This document shows, piece by piece, positions 23,086 through 34,795 of a stretch of 64,000 nucleotides of DNA. Source of the stretch: Stenopsyche tienmushanensis. Its lineage: Eukaryota; Arthropoda; Insecta; Trichoptera; Stenopsychidae. The DNA lies in assembly GCA_008973525.1 (NCBI GenBank), contig WACJ01000071.1:682001-746000 (forward strand), given 5' to 3'. The notes under the pieces were generated by a model that had not been told where the DNA came from, made no database searches, and saw nothing but the letters and a program-made list of their open reading frames with translations. The first letter of the stretch is position 1. Every line of letters starts with the position of its first letter. The position numbers and the translations under genes are program-made.

Positions 23086-24602
23086 AAAACAATGTAAAAA
23101 GAGCATGTCTATCTTTGATTTATAGATTTGCAACGACAATTATAATATGATTTCTGAATAATTAAAAAATTTCCACTCATTCATTGATCTTCTATCTTTT
23201 TTATATCTAAACCAATTGTGGAAGGCAATAAGAAAACAATAAAATAGGCATATTGAAAAGATAATTTAATTAATTAGCATAGAAGTGATTTAGAAATACC
23301 CTATATGGGCATTGATCGTAGCCGTTTAGTCGTTTTTACGACAGAAGGGTCTATTATGTTGTATCTATACTTCAAGAAGTCCATTCTGTAATACCACTTT
23401 AGTTGTAATTAGTTGTTATCTATTATCCATTTAATTGATATTGGTAATTAATAAACGCTCTCAATTTTTTTTAGTATCGGGAAGGATATATAAATGAGTT
23501 TTGATTCGTCTATTGATCGATTGAATTTAATGCCTGGATGTCTTATATTAGTTATCGTTATGGAATTTTTGATCGATCGATAACTATTCTGCGAACCATA
23601 TTCATTAGGGCAAAAAGCGACTGATAAATGAAAAATCAAACACGTATTAATATTAATGGATTCCCATTTAAGTTTGTTATAAGCAATTTTCACGGCAGAC
23701 CTGCCAAGTTAATAGAGCGAATCAAGTTTGTTGCGTAATAAGGTTTGACGTTTCATTTTCCCGATTTTGCTGACGTTATCTAGGGTCGTCTTCTGTGTAT
23801 AGGGAAATGCGTGTGCGTATACTAAAAATGCTCCATACGAACGCATAGAACAAGGGGTAAAATTAACCCCATCGTCGTCGTATTTCCTTGGGCTGGAGGG
23901 TCGACTGCGGTCCGCAACGGGGAGGCTTTGATAGGAAATGTGATGTTTGGCCAAACGGTGCGGGCATTTCGTATAAATATCGAAAAATATATTCTGGAGG
24001 ATATGAAATATGGCCGATGTTCTGTTATCCTCGGACCGATTTAATGATCCTGGCAATGCTTATCGGTGGTGGTTTAAGGAGTGCTGGAAATTTATGTGCC
24101 GCATATGGGTAAATATTTGTGGAACGCCGAACGTTTTATGCGTGGAGTTCGAGAATAGGAAGATTTATGTGTTCTGAAATTAAGAAGATGCAAACGATGC
24201 GAAAGATAACGAAAGATTCAATTAAAATTTGCGGCCTCTCTTGGCAACACAAACAAATCTATGGATTATGAAATTCTGGATGAGATCGAAAACAATATTA
24301 TCCCTTTCGAGCAATTTTCAATTGTAGCTAAACTCCCTCTAAAACACGATCGATAAGGTCCTAAAAATGTTAAACGATACATAGAATTGCTACAAAAACG
24401 ATTGTTCAGTCAAATGTAAGCTTTTTTTGTGATTTTTAAACTAAAATATTTAACAACTTTATCGTTTACATCTATAACTATTTTTGTCCATTGTATTTTG
24501 AGTTATCGCTAATATATGTACATCATTAGATTTTATTTATGAATCGAATATATGCTGCAAAAATCATCAATGATCGTTAATTCGATAGCCAAGACAATGT
24601 AT
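23086..24602. other. Non-coding stretch
   Basis: A G+C-richer patch lies at about 23700-24200 with overlapping open frames on both strands (74 and 115 codons). Neither shows a known domain. Confidence 0.4.
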
Positions 24603-25160
24603 TAAGAAGAAATGGGTCATTTACGATAATATAAGATGAATAAAATCAATGGGTTTCTCGGAAAGAATCCCCAATTCCAAGCCCGGATTCACCACAGAAA
24701 AGGTTCTTATGTGCTTATAATGGAATATGGGTGGAATAATTCATTATGAATAATTGACACCAGAAGCAACTATAACTGCCAACGTTTATTGTCGATGATC
24801 AGAAGATTTGTAACAAAAATTAAAAGTGAAGCGTTCGTATTTATTCAACAGAAAGAAACGATTCTGCTTTGCGATGCGCCCTCATAAAGCAAAATTTTAC
24901 ACTGGATAAAATACGGGAATTAAACTGGGAAGTGTTACCGCATCCTTCATATTCACCGGACCTCGCCCCGATGGATTTCCACCTTTTCAGGTCCATAGAG
25001 CACAGCATGAAAGAAAAATGCAGCTGAAGTGGAAATACATTTAAAATCGCTTTTTCCTTCTAGGCTGTAAAGTTTTTACAAAAAAGGGATCAGAGGACTA
25101 CCAAAGCGATAGAAAGATGTATCGAATAATATAGAGAATTATATTTTATAACGATGGATA
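24603..25160 (+). pseudogene. mariner-type transposase remnant B
   Basis: In order the plus strand shows a KKWVIYDN segment just after the position of the first catalytic aspartate, SKPGFTTEKVLMCL (the KPGLTPRKVLLCVWWD block), an eroded LL-PG-TI-A-YC block, and a decayed HDNARPH block. It ends with TLDKIRELNWEVLPHPSYSP then DLAPMDFHLFRSIEH, which contains the third catalytic aspartate (SPDLAP). Stops and frameshifts occur throughout. The N-terminal DNA-binding domain was not found. Confidence 0.8.
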
Positions 25161-26382
25161 TAAAATTACTAAATTTTCAAATATTTTTGGGTCCGACCGA
25201 TATATCGACCCTATACATTTTTCATATATATATACAATTAATATAGTAGCATTCCAAGTTTGCAGGATAAATCTTCTAATTTAAATATTTTTATATAATA
25301 TTACCGCTTTGTTATATACATAAGCTTATACCTCGATGATTTAAAATGTCTATTATAATTCAATAATTTCATCAGAAAAATGTATATTATATAAATTCGC
25401 GGAACCGATTATACAGTAAAAACAATAATTTGACCCTACCTGTATAAATTCCTCGACATTGTTGGAATATTGTATTAAGGGCTGGATGATGACGTCAACT
25501 TATTTCCATAAAATCCTTAGTTACTCTTGCTAACAATGTTTGCATATGTTGATTTACGGCAAAGACCGGAAACATTTCGCCATATATGGATAAGTCGGCG
25601 AAAACTATTCGTCATAGTTTGACAATGTCAACAGAAACTATAGCAATTGCAAATTTAACCCAATTGCATATTAATTTCAGACAAAAATATCGAAATTTAT
25701 TGAATTGTGCGATCTCAGCGGAATTGTTAAATATAGGCCATATTAGGATTTAACCCGAGGGTGGTTCACCTGAGATTTCATATAAGATTTAAATACTCCC
25801 GTATCTAAACAACGCCCTTAATAATGTATAGAAATAAACCTCTTTGTAAGTAAGCAGGTTAATTAGTAAGCTAAGTGTGCGAATAAGTATGAGAAATCCG
25901 TTTAATAAGATTCGCAAAATTATATCTTGGAAGAAACGCGATTGTATCCAACAAATGCCGTCTAATTATTTTAAATTCGTTCCTTTGAAAGGATCTAGAG
26001 TTAAAAAGACGTCGTTTATTACATCTAATAATAATTACGGGAATAAACAGGAAAAATGTGTGTAGTCGCGGGGCAATTTCCATTGAAGTGTAGGGGTGTA
26101 AAGTTCCGTTCTCGAATGTCTCTGTCGAATGCCTTCATTAGATATTCAAGAAAGCGCTTGATTCCATAACTTATTTCTTCTAATCGTATGAAGGAAGACT
26201 TGAGGTGCGATTAGAATTTAAACCAATTCTAGTGCTTGGGTCGCAATCTGGAGAAAGCTTATTACCATTCCCGTTAAAATAACGTATTGAAGCTATTTTA
26301 GTCATAAATTTGCTTTGATGTTATTCAATGACTTTAAGAGGGTTCATTTCTAATCTAAGATAATTTAACATTGGCATAAATA
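25161..26382. other. Non-coding A+T-rich stretch
   Basis: Nothing recognised. It includes the likely 3' tail of mariner remnant B. Confidence 0.4.
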
Positions 26383-26483
26383 CAGGATGCGGCAGGGGAA
26401 CTATCTTATTTTAAATGGCCGACGACGCATATCGCTTAATAAATAAGTTAAAAGAAATAAGGAAGTTTTTCTACCGCACCCTG
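26383..26483. mobile_element. Short MITE, family M1 copy 1
   Basis: A 101-bp palindromic element. The left end CAGGATGCGGCAGGGGAACT and the inward-read right end CAGGGTGCGGTAGAAAAACT are inverted repeats, both continuing into a CTTATTT-type segment. The left flank is TA and the right flank is TT, one base off a TA duplication. It shares its ends with 41153-41675. Confidence 0.75.
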
Positions 26484-26544
26484 TTATTATCATTCATCGA
26501 CTTTTGATATAAAAATATTGTATGTAATATCAAACCTTTTCTCC

Positions 26545-27136
26545 TCGCAGAAATGCCAGACTGAGAGTATGTTTTGTATTAATTTGCAAACATAGTTTCG
26601 TATTCTGTTTTTGATCTATTCTATTAAAATAAAGGCTTTTAAAGAATGTTCATGTATTACAAAACAAGGAGGAATTCTACACAAAATCTTTTTATTCCGA
26701 TCAAGAAGCTTCAATAATGGAAAATGATGTGGTATTCCTGAGCTGCATCCAATGAAATTTGTTTTAGGATGGCTTTGTAAAGCGGTATTTTATTATTCAG
26801 AGAGATATTTGGTTTTCGTGCTTTATGGCAAGGTGCAACCATTAAGGGATTTAGGGGCTATTGCGGGGCTATAGTGCGATGTTAGTATAGCCATATTTTT
26901 TGATCGAAAATATCAGATTTTGTGGTTTCTCTTGTTGAAAAGTCGACTGTATACATATGAGGTACAAAACTAAATCTATTGGAAGTTTATATGCGTGGTG
27001 GCTTAATTCTGATATTTTATATTAATTTATAAGATAAGATTTAAGTACCAAGTAGAAGTTTAAGAGTACATGTTTCCTAATTGTAAAGAGTAAGCTTGGA
27101 TGCCAAATTATATTAAATGTCTTTTCGTCTTTAAAA
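26545..27136 (-). pseudogene. jockey-type LINE reverse-transcriptase remnant, copy 1
   Basis: The minus strand begins with FKDEKTFNIIWHPSLLFTIR, matching the DxxKAFDxVWHxGLLYKL motif of jockey-clade reverse transcriptases. NFYLVLKSYLIN follows in frame (the LKSYLSNR block). A later segment, LYKAILKQ at about 26770-26790, corresponds to the LYKAILKPIWTYG motif. The spacing is shorter than in intact elements, the YADD region is missing, and there are many stops. Confidence 0.65.
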
Positions 27137-28290
27137 TTCTTAAAGATTTGATTGAGAATCGTTTATATCTAATATAGAGTGTCATTAATAATAGCAAACT
27201 AGAATTCTAAACTCTTAATAAAATACTTATATCAATTAAGTTGGCTGTTGAATATCAAATTCTTTATTTTTATCAGAACTTATTTGAAGTTTTTCAAAAG
27301 ACGAATAACTTAAAATATACACAAAAAGAAATATTTTAACGATTTTAAAGCTTGGGCAGTTCGAGTAATTCATGCTTGAAGATATAAATGGTTCGTTAGT
27401 TTGAACTTTCAAAACTTATCGAGTTTTACAAACTTCAATCAAGATAATTTTAATAAGTTATGTTCTCTGAATTGTAAAAAATATAGCCACGTTTGATAAA
27501 TACCTATATAAAAACACATTATTCGATGAAAGATAAAGATTGTATATGAAAGATTATATATTTTACTCGTTTTTATGCCAGATTATGTGATCAGTGTGGT
27601 ATTAAATTAAACTCAAAAGATTTTAATAAAGTATGATATCATGTATGAGTTTTTAAAATGCTGATGGAAATTTTTTTAAAAATATTTTTACAATAAAATG
27701 TAAGCCAAGGGAAGAAAAACATGCTGAAAATCTTCTGCGTTCATAAAAAAGATCGATAGCTGAAAGTTTGTATGTATATTGAACTTTTTTGATGGGAAAA
27801 TCCTACGGGGGCTCTCTGTTTTTGACTAGTTCTAGGCATCAAAAGTTTTTATGTACAACTAATGGAAACTTTTTGTATGTTTTTATTAATAATTAGGGCT
27901 TCGCAGAACTTTGAAAATAAAACAACATCGGGACTATCGTTATTGTGTTGACTCTTATCCGCTTTTTATTCGATTCCGCGAACAATATTGAGTGCTGCGC
28001 TTTGAATTAATTGAATATTGAAGTCTAAATCTATGGTTGGAGTTGTCAGTCGTCGACGTTGTCATGTAAATTAACTTCGTTGTAAGTCGGCGAAATATTG
28101 AATGTCAAAATGTCTGCCATTGTGCCTTCCATCCTGGGCCTGCACAAAGCACGACAATGCATTTTGTACGTTGTTGGGAACGTTGATCGAGAAAAACAAT
28201 TCTACCGGAACAAGTGTCTTTGATTGTGTTCGCAGATACAACAATTATTCCACACAGCATTCGCACAATTGCTCTCATGATGTCTCCAAT
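27137..28290. other. Non-coding A+T-rich stretch
   Basis: Nothing recognised apart from possible upstream parts of the LINE remnant. Confidence 0.45.
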
Positions 28291-28407
28291 TCATGGCAGA
28301 CAATCGGGACTACTTCCAGCTTTAGCCGGTTGTCCCAGATTCGCAGCGAGCGATGGTGACAATGGCACAAAAGCAGAACCCAGAGAGAGCAAGGCAATAA
28401 TTAACAT
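28291..28407 (-). CDS. Short ORF with predicted signal peptide, hypothetical
   Basis: This ATG-started minus-strand ORF encodes 38 residues. It begins MLIIALLSLGSAFVPLSPSL followed by AANLGQPAKAGSSPDCLP, a hydrophobic core then an A-x-A-like cleavage context, as in a secretory signal peptide. The surrounding 28100-28400 block is richer in G+C than its neighbours and has other open frames on both strands. It could be the first exon of a secreted protein, a micropeptide or chance. No donor site, partner exon or family was recognised. Confidence 0.2.
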   Translation of the reverse strand: MLIIALLSLGSAFVPLSPSLAANLGQPAKAGSSPDCLP

Positions 28408-30930
28408 CTATTAATCACATTGAATGCAAAGCAATTTGTCACAGGGCGCGTAGCTTCGTGTGTAAACTACAGAGTGGAACCTATTTTATTGTCAATTACG
28501 CAAACGGCTTTGTATGTGTGCGTAAATAGAAAATAGACCTTTTGCTAGCAAAACATCAGAATTGGTTCTAGGTTCTTATTGCTTAAAATATCTCGTTGGA
28601 GGATTCAAAGCTCTTTGGTCTGAGTTGAAACAGCTTTGTATCGAAAGCTAGTTTCAAATTACACATTTTAGCACATACTTATTGTCTCGGTACAATATGC
28701 GTATGAAACTCGATATTAAAGACAAAAAATGGAACGAATATCACTTAATCAGTATACATATTATTTCACGATAAAAATACAGAACAAGACTTAACATTGG
28801 TTACATCATCTTATTGCGATATGTTAAATTTCAGATCGTGGTGCCAAACCAAGTGTTATTTGAATAGAATTATATTTAGTTGGCTTTGGATAATAATTTG
28901 TGAAGTTCTACTATTTTTTTCTTAATATTTTATTTTAACACTTAACAGTCCGGGTGTTCCGCACTAAATTTCGCCTGGAGTTCGGGTCACTCTTTTAGTA
29001 AAATTGATATAATTCTTAAAATAGCAAATAAATTAAAACGAATTTTACTAAAGCTTTCAAAATAGCTTATTGCATCGATATACGCAAAGATAATTTTTTT
29101 AAATTTTAAGAATATCTTATTAATATTTTGAAGTACGTAGTTTGAAGTATATTGGTTCTATGTAAAGACATATATTTGAACATATTCTATAACAAATTTT
29201 GCTGACGAGTGATATTAACATATATTTTTTAAGATTAAAATATTGACACCGTTATGCACTGTCATTCCTAGAAAGAAATTTAAATTTATATCAAGTTGGT
29301 GTGTCATTTATTTCAAGTTTAGATTACGCGTTAATGCAGATACGGACTTTAGCGTGTTAAAAAGATGGTAACGATAAATATTTTGTTAATTCATTCACCT
29401 TATGCCTAGTTAAAAAAATATTGTGTATCAATCCATTGTGATACAATTATGTTACAATAAAAACACATCTACATGGTTATACTAAGTCTCAAAAAATATT
29501 TTGAAGTATATACAATATAGTATTACTTGAAGCGAAAATTGATGAGAATGACATGGAAAATTGGATGGAATTTTCTATAAATATATTTAATTTAGTATAA
29601 ATATATAGTTTTTATCTAAAAGTGAAATCAATTCTTACAACAAAAATTTAAGATTATCTTAACAAAAAACAAATTATCATAGAAATTAAATCTTATTTTA
29701 GATGCTGAATAAATTGAGTACAAGATTTTACAGAAGAATCTCGCAGTTCCATTTTCAGCAGAGTACTCAATTGATTTCAGCAATTTTGGCTTCCGTCCAA
29801 ATATATTTAATCTATTCGATGCTTGTACGAAAATACTGCCATTTTCACCCTACATTAAAAGCGTCCATTATATAAAGTACATTTAGGGGTTGGGCTATTT
29901 AATTTAAAGTGCATCGATAAAGTTTTGAAGTATTTCTTTTTTTTTAAATAAAACATCGAGACCGGATTGGATTTTATTGCGAGTCTCCGGATCTAGGACT
30001 TGACAAATGCGAGATGAAATCTGCTGGAAAAAAAATTATTTCCCTTTTTAGATTTAATAATCCGAAATATACACGGAACATCCACTCGCTTCTCGGCTGT
30101 GAAGAAAAAAATGATGAAAAATGATACATTTCTCTCCGGAGATTCGGGTAAACTGGGAAATTCAATATCCAATATACGATAAAATTAATTTCGTTTTCAC
30201 ATATAATATACTCCATATCCCGCCATACGTGTGATTGTATAAAATCTCAACAACGCCGATTGAAAATTGTAATAATTTCATAACTAATATCGACATATTT
30301 GATTGAATTAATTTCGGGTTTGGTCGTATTTTTTCGCATGAAATGCGAGAAAAGATTGCGAGATCAATGAGGTTACTGATAGATTGACACGTCAATAGAA
30401 ACACCCACATCTATCAAAATTAGATTGATTACCTCCCGGATTACTTACTTTTTCGTCAGACAAATGTTTGCAAGAATATATGATCAATCTTTATTGTTAA
30501 ATTCGCTGATATATCGAAAATATTTGCTTTGCATGTCTTAAAATTACAAATTTAAAAATACTAAATCATATTTATATAAAGGTGGAGAAATTATAATAGT
30601 CATTTTATCAAAATTTCATTGGCGATTCTATCATAGAAATATATTATTATTTCAATACCTAATTAATCATTGAACAACAATAGTTATTGGATATCAATAA
30701 GAGATATTTGGGTTGGTATTTATTCAAATTTATTTATTCAGCATACCATGTATATTTAATTTAATTAGGGTGTTGGATATTAAAGAACCAACCAATTATT
30801 AATTATTTGATGGAAAGGTATTCTTCAGTTATCACCCTATTTTATGTTTATTTTTTGGGTAACTCCGTTCTCAACCTTTCGTATTTGAGGGTTGAATAAA
30901 ATAATTAACTAATAAACTAAAAATGTTTTT
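28408..30930. other. Non-coding A+T-rich stretch
   Basis: No gene recognised. At 28935-28960 a TTAA precedes CACTTAACAGTCCGGGTG, faintly like the TTAA-anchored ends elsewhere, but with no palindrome. A higher-complexity patch lies at about 29960-30430. Confidence 0.4.
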
Positions 30931-31012
30931 CTTCTTAAATGATCTACAGTTTGTTTTCTTTTTTGTTACAGGTATGCAGCATCTGATTAACGTTTTGTGA
31001 ATAACATAAGGT
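30931..31012 (+). promoter_or_regulatory. Candidate recursive splice site (ratchet point)
   Basis: A long pyrimidine tract leads into TTTTTTGTTACAG|GTATGC. The acceptor AG (ending 30971) is immediately followed by a donor-like GTATG (30972). ACTAAT-type branch-point candidates lie just upstream (about 30905-30920). A second donor-like AAG|GTAAAT follows 39 nt later, at 31010/31011. Juxtaposed 3' and 5' splice sites with a downstream donor are the hallmark of recursive splicing in long insect introns. The intervening 39 nt have stops in all three frames, which suits an RS-exon rather than a coding exon. Assignment rests on motif alone. Confidence 0.35.
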
Positions 31013-33153
31013 AAATAACTAAGACCTTTAAATTTAAAGCATAGTTTTTACTGCACATATATTGTAAAATGTTATAACATGCTTAAAAACGAGATTAAAA
31101 ATAATATTTCACTACTGAAATAAATAAAAGTCGCATTGATTAAGCATGGAGCTTACAAATATGCTTAAAATGATCTTTGCATTATCTCTTTAAGTATTTA
31201 AATCATTACATCTTTCATGGTTAGGGACTGAGGCCCTTTGTAAATTCTTCTTGAATTTTAAACTTCTTTTCATCAAAAGTTATATCCTAATTATCGGCCA
31301 ATTCTACACTTCTATATATTTTGGTAGATTCATCAGTCAGCAAATTACACATTATTTTTTTCGAACTTTAAAATATTTTATATAGAATATCGCCTCTTAA
31401 AATCTTACAAATGATCATTTTTCTTCACATGACGGATGATTGATACTTTTTGGACTTTTATACATTTTTTGATATTTTTATTTAATAATACTCCATCCAA
31501 AGGTATATGTGTGTCATTATAATCTTCTATCCAGATTATTAGAGCACTATATTTGGCAATGATGAACGATCGTGCCGAAGATGATGACCAAAATTTTCTA
31601 ATGCAGAAAGATGTCGAAATTTTATATGTAGTATTTTTATTTGAAATATTTTCTAAAACCATTATACAAATATATGTTACAATTCATCGACCGTGTAAAA
31701 TCAAATTGCGTTATAGAAGCACCGTGTAACACAAGGGTACAGTGTATTTGTTAATATATTGGAATAGGTATGAGTTGTAAATATTTTAATATACATTATT
31801 TTCACTTAAATGTTGATTGAAATTTTTTCGAGGCTGATGTCAACAAGTTTGAAGATAATGAATTTGACATTAAAAATTTCAAAAAAATATTGAATAAAAT
31901 ATAATCATTGAGTGTATTTTTATCTGAAACTAAATTAAGAATTTTTAAAATATGAGTAGAATACCAAATATCCAGAAAACCCGGAAAATCTTGGGACCAC
32001 TGAAAAGTGTTGAGTGTCAGAATCCCTAATTCGTACCCTTACATTGCAGAAGGGTTACTGTAAGATATTTTAGGGTATAGAAGTGAAATGGAATATAATA
32101 TTCTGCAGCAGAATAGCCATGTTTTGCATTTATGGGTCAACATTGTTTCCGACGCTTAATTGATAGCCCAAATTTAACATTCATACAATTTAATTGACGT
32201 CACAGAAGGCAAACCAGTCTAAAACTCAATTTATGACCCATGTTCGAAATTGAGCCTCTGCCATTGAAAGTCCCCTACAAATTATTATTGGGAATGTTTC
32301 AGAGTTATCTGAAAATAATTAAAATTGGGTGAGGAATTCCTGCGCGAAAGTTGTGCAGCATCCCGCGATGTATTACAACGGGTGATTAAAAGGTCGAAAA
32401 AGGGTCCCAGGGCTGAAGGATAAGAGATGTAGGATGGTCGGGTCACGGGTCGGAATATTTCACCGCGAATTGTTTTCTGTCCCTGTTTTCTATACATAAT
32501 CGGTCTGCACGCGGTCTTTCGCCTCGTTAAATTCCCTTTACTGGAGCATTGCCGTCACATGAGGATGGTGATTAATAAACCAATTACTCTAATTGCCGTG
32601 CTATGATTTTATACCTCGCTGGAATCTTCAGTGCCATGTTTGTGCAAATGCCACCAGGCAGGATATGAAATACGAACGAAAAGCAATTTGCTTCTCTCTG
32701 TTGTGTTGAGTTGGGAAAAGGGATGGAATTTTGGCGTTTCGACACAATGATGGATGCTTCTTGCTGCTAATGAAATCGGAGCACTTCCTCTCGGAATCGT
32801 TAGTGACTGAAGGACGAATTAAAATCAGCGAAGGAGTGGTCTGACAGAATGATTCAATGATGACCTAAATAACTTCAGAAGAAGTTTTCTCGTAAACAAG
32901 ACCATTAAAAGATAGCAAAGCATTCATAATGGGATTCAAATTGGTGTCCATTTCATTTTATTCAAATATATACCATCTTACAAGTAACTTCCATTCTATA
33001 AATACAACCATATAGCTCGAGGATTGGACTTATATAATATGATACATATTGTGGAAATTCATTTTTTGACCAAATGTTAATAAAACCGTTTATATCCTGA
33101 GCCCTTATTATGTAAGTTCGGTTTAAAACCTTAACATACATATAATAGAACAT
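31013..33153. other. Non-coding stretch
   Basis: A+T-rich up to about 32000. At 32130-32850 there is a low-repeat, higher-complexity block without an ORF of note. A weak 63-codon minus-strand frame (33153-32962) abuts the acidic ORF upstream. Confidence 0.4.
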
Positions 33154-33390
33154 TCATTTATCATCACTATCACTAATAATTCTAAACGTTTGACTTTTTT
33201 TCGAGATCGATTGTGAATTTTCTTCATCGGAAGACTCAAAAGTATTTTTGGACTTAGCCTTTAAAAAACCTATATTAAGCGATCGTCTCCTTCTTCGTTC
33301 GATATTTTCGATATCTTGAATATCAATATCGTCAATTTTGATTTGGTATTCATCTTCTATATGTGGTACAACATTTTCTCTAGGAACCAC
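33154..33390 (-). pseudogene. Acidic short ORF, unrecognised
   Basis: This 78-codon ATG-started frame is rich in D, E and S. It contains IKIDDIDIQDIENIERRRRR and a C-terminal SDEENSQ...ISDSDDK segment. Alternating acidic and arginine-rich stretches occur in N-terminal regions of piggyBac-like and other transposases and in nuclear proteins, but nothing diagnostic is present. A second frame of 63 codons follows directly after its stop. Probably a relic of an element, or chance. Confidence 0.2.
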
Positions 33391-34470
33391 TCCCGGTCAC
33401 GGATTTTTTCAGCAAGTATTTAAAGTAGTTTTTTTTCCTTTAACGGATGCAGAAATCTTACTGGCATAATTTTAAATCGATTTTTTTACAAATTTGCATA
33501 ACTGTTAAATTCTCATCTTCATTGATATCATGTAATATTTTTCAAATTTTCAATGAATATAATACGCTTAATAACGAATATGGCTTTTTAAAGGGGGTCT
33601 AGAATTTTGAATTTTTTTTTTTACATATTCAAAGTTTGTACCTTTAAGAATATATTCTCTAAAGAATTTTCCAAAATTCCAATTATTTACGGAGTTATAA
33701 TTATTTTAGTGACGCGACCTCTAAGTCGGTCTTATCAGAATGAAATCTTTAAACACGTTTTTCTCGAAACTTACTACTTTTTTTTAACACGGTTGACATG
33801 ATATCTCAAGATTTATTTAATTGTTTTTCTTTAAATATAGTACAAACATTTCTTATATAATCCTCTATTGTCCCTACCAGATTTATGTTAATTTTTTTTT
33901 AAATTCCTTAAAAAAATGAAAAAATATTACCAAAAATGACTTTTTTTTAAACATTTTTTGAAAATATTTTTTTTGTTTATGGTAGGGACTAAAGCAACTT
34001 TATTATTAATTAAGATTTTTTCCTTTTTTTTAAATTTTAAATAACTATAAAAGTTGAAATTGTTTCAACTAGGACACGGCTTTTTTTTACCCCTTACATG
34101 TACAGCCTAAAACTTTTTACAATAAATTTATAATTAAAAAAAATATTTTAAAAATATCAATAAATATGTCAAAATTTGTACGTCTTGACTAGAATTTCCC
34201 CTTAAGAATAGAAAAGAAAAGCTTGTTGTTTTTTATGTTCAACTTCTTTTAGAATCTTTATTACTTTCAGTTGTTAATAATTAATTAACTTTTCCATCCC
34301 TTCTTCACAACCATTCCTCTAAATCCTTTTTCTATCCACGGAGGCGAATCGAATTTCGATTAAATTTTGTCATCGCGATATATTTTCTACGTCCATACGA
34401 CATACTGAGCCCTATCTTATCTTATTTTTATCCAACAATGAATCAGAATTTGTCATCTAATTCCACTGCA
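33391..34470. other. Very A+T-rich stretch
   Basis: Long T and A runs dominate. Nothing recognised. Confidence 0.5.
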
Positions 34471-34795
34471 GCTTGACAAATTAAAGCCCACACCTCAAAG
34501 CTTGTTGCTCGTAATTACGCACATTTCCAACACGCATTTCGAGCCGCACAAAGCCGTTTATTATTAAACATGTGTGCAAATACAATTCTTCGTTATCTAC
34601 GGAGTCGTTTCATTTGTCGTCATAAATTACAGTCTGGTATCTCTAATTACAAAAGTGCTTGTAATCGCATTATTCATGCGTTCATATATTCGTTTAGAGT
34701 TTTTCGTTTTTTTTCCCTCCCCGTATATCCTTTTCCATTATCTATTCATGATAGAAAGCATCTCTGTATGCTTCCTTGCTTTTACTGAATGAATC
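34470..34795. promoter_or_regulatory. Candidate cis-regulatory block rich in homeodomain-type sites
   Basis: This is a balanced-composition block within A+T-rich DNA. It holds several homeodomain-type cores in varied contexts: GTAATTACG (about 34510), CTAATTACA (about 34644), TTTATTATTAAAC (about 34557) and GTAATCGCATTATTCATGCG (34659-34679). There is no repeat structure. Two offset 72-codon frames overlap here on the plus strand without domain resemblance. A conserved enhancer is inferred, not shown. Confidence 0.25.

Noticed and set aside
23709..24112. Overlapping 115- and 74-codon frames on opposite strands
   Set aside because: Mutually overlapping frames in a G+C-richer patch, with no domain or motif; expected by chance.
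26541..26570. Acceptor-like TTTTCTCCTCGCAG with donor-like GAGA|GTATGT 16 nt later
   Set aside because: It lies within the antisense of the LINE remnant and could derive from its sequence. It is weaker than the signals at 30971 and 45664.
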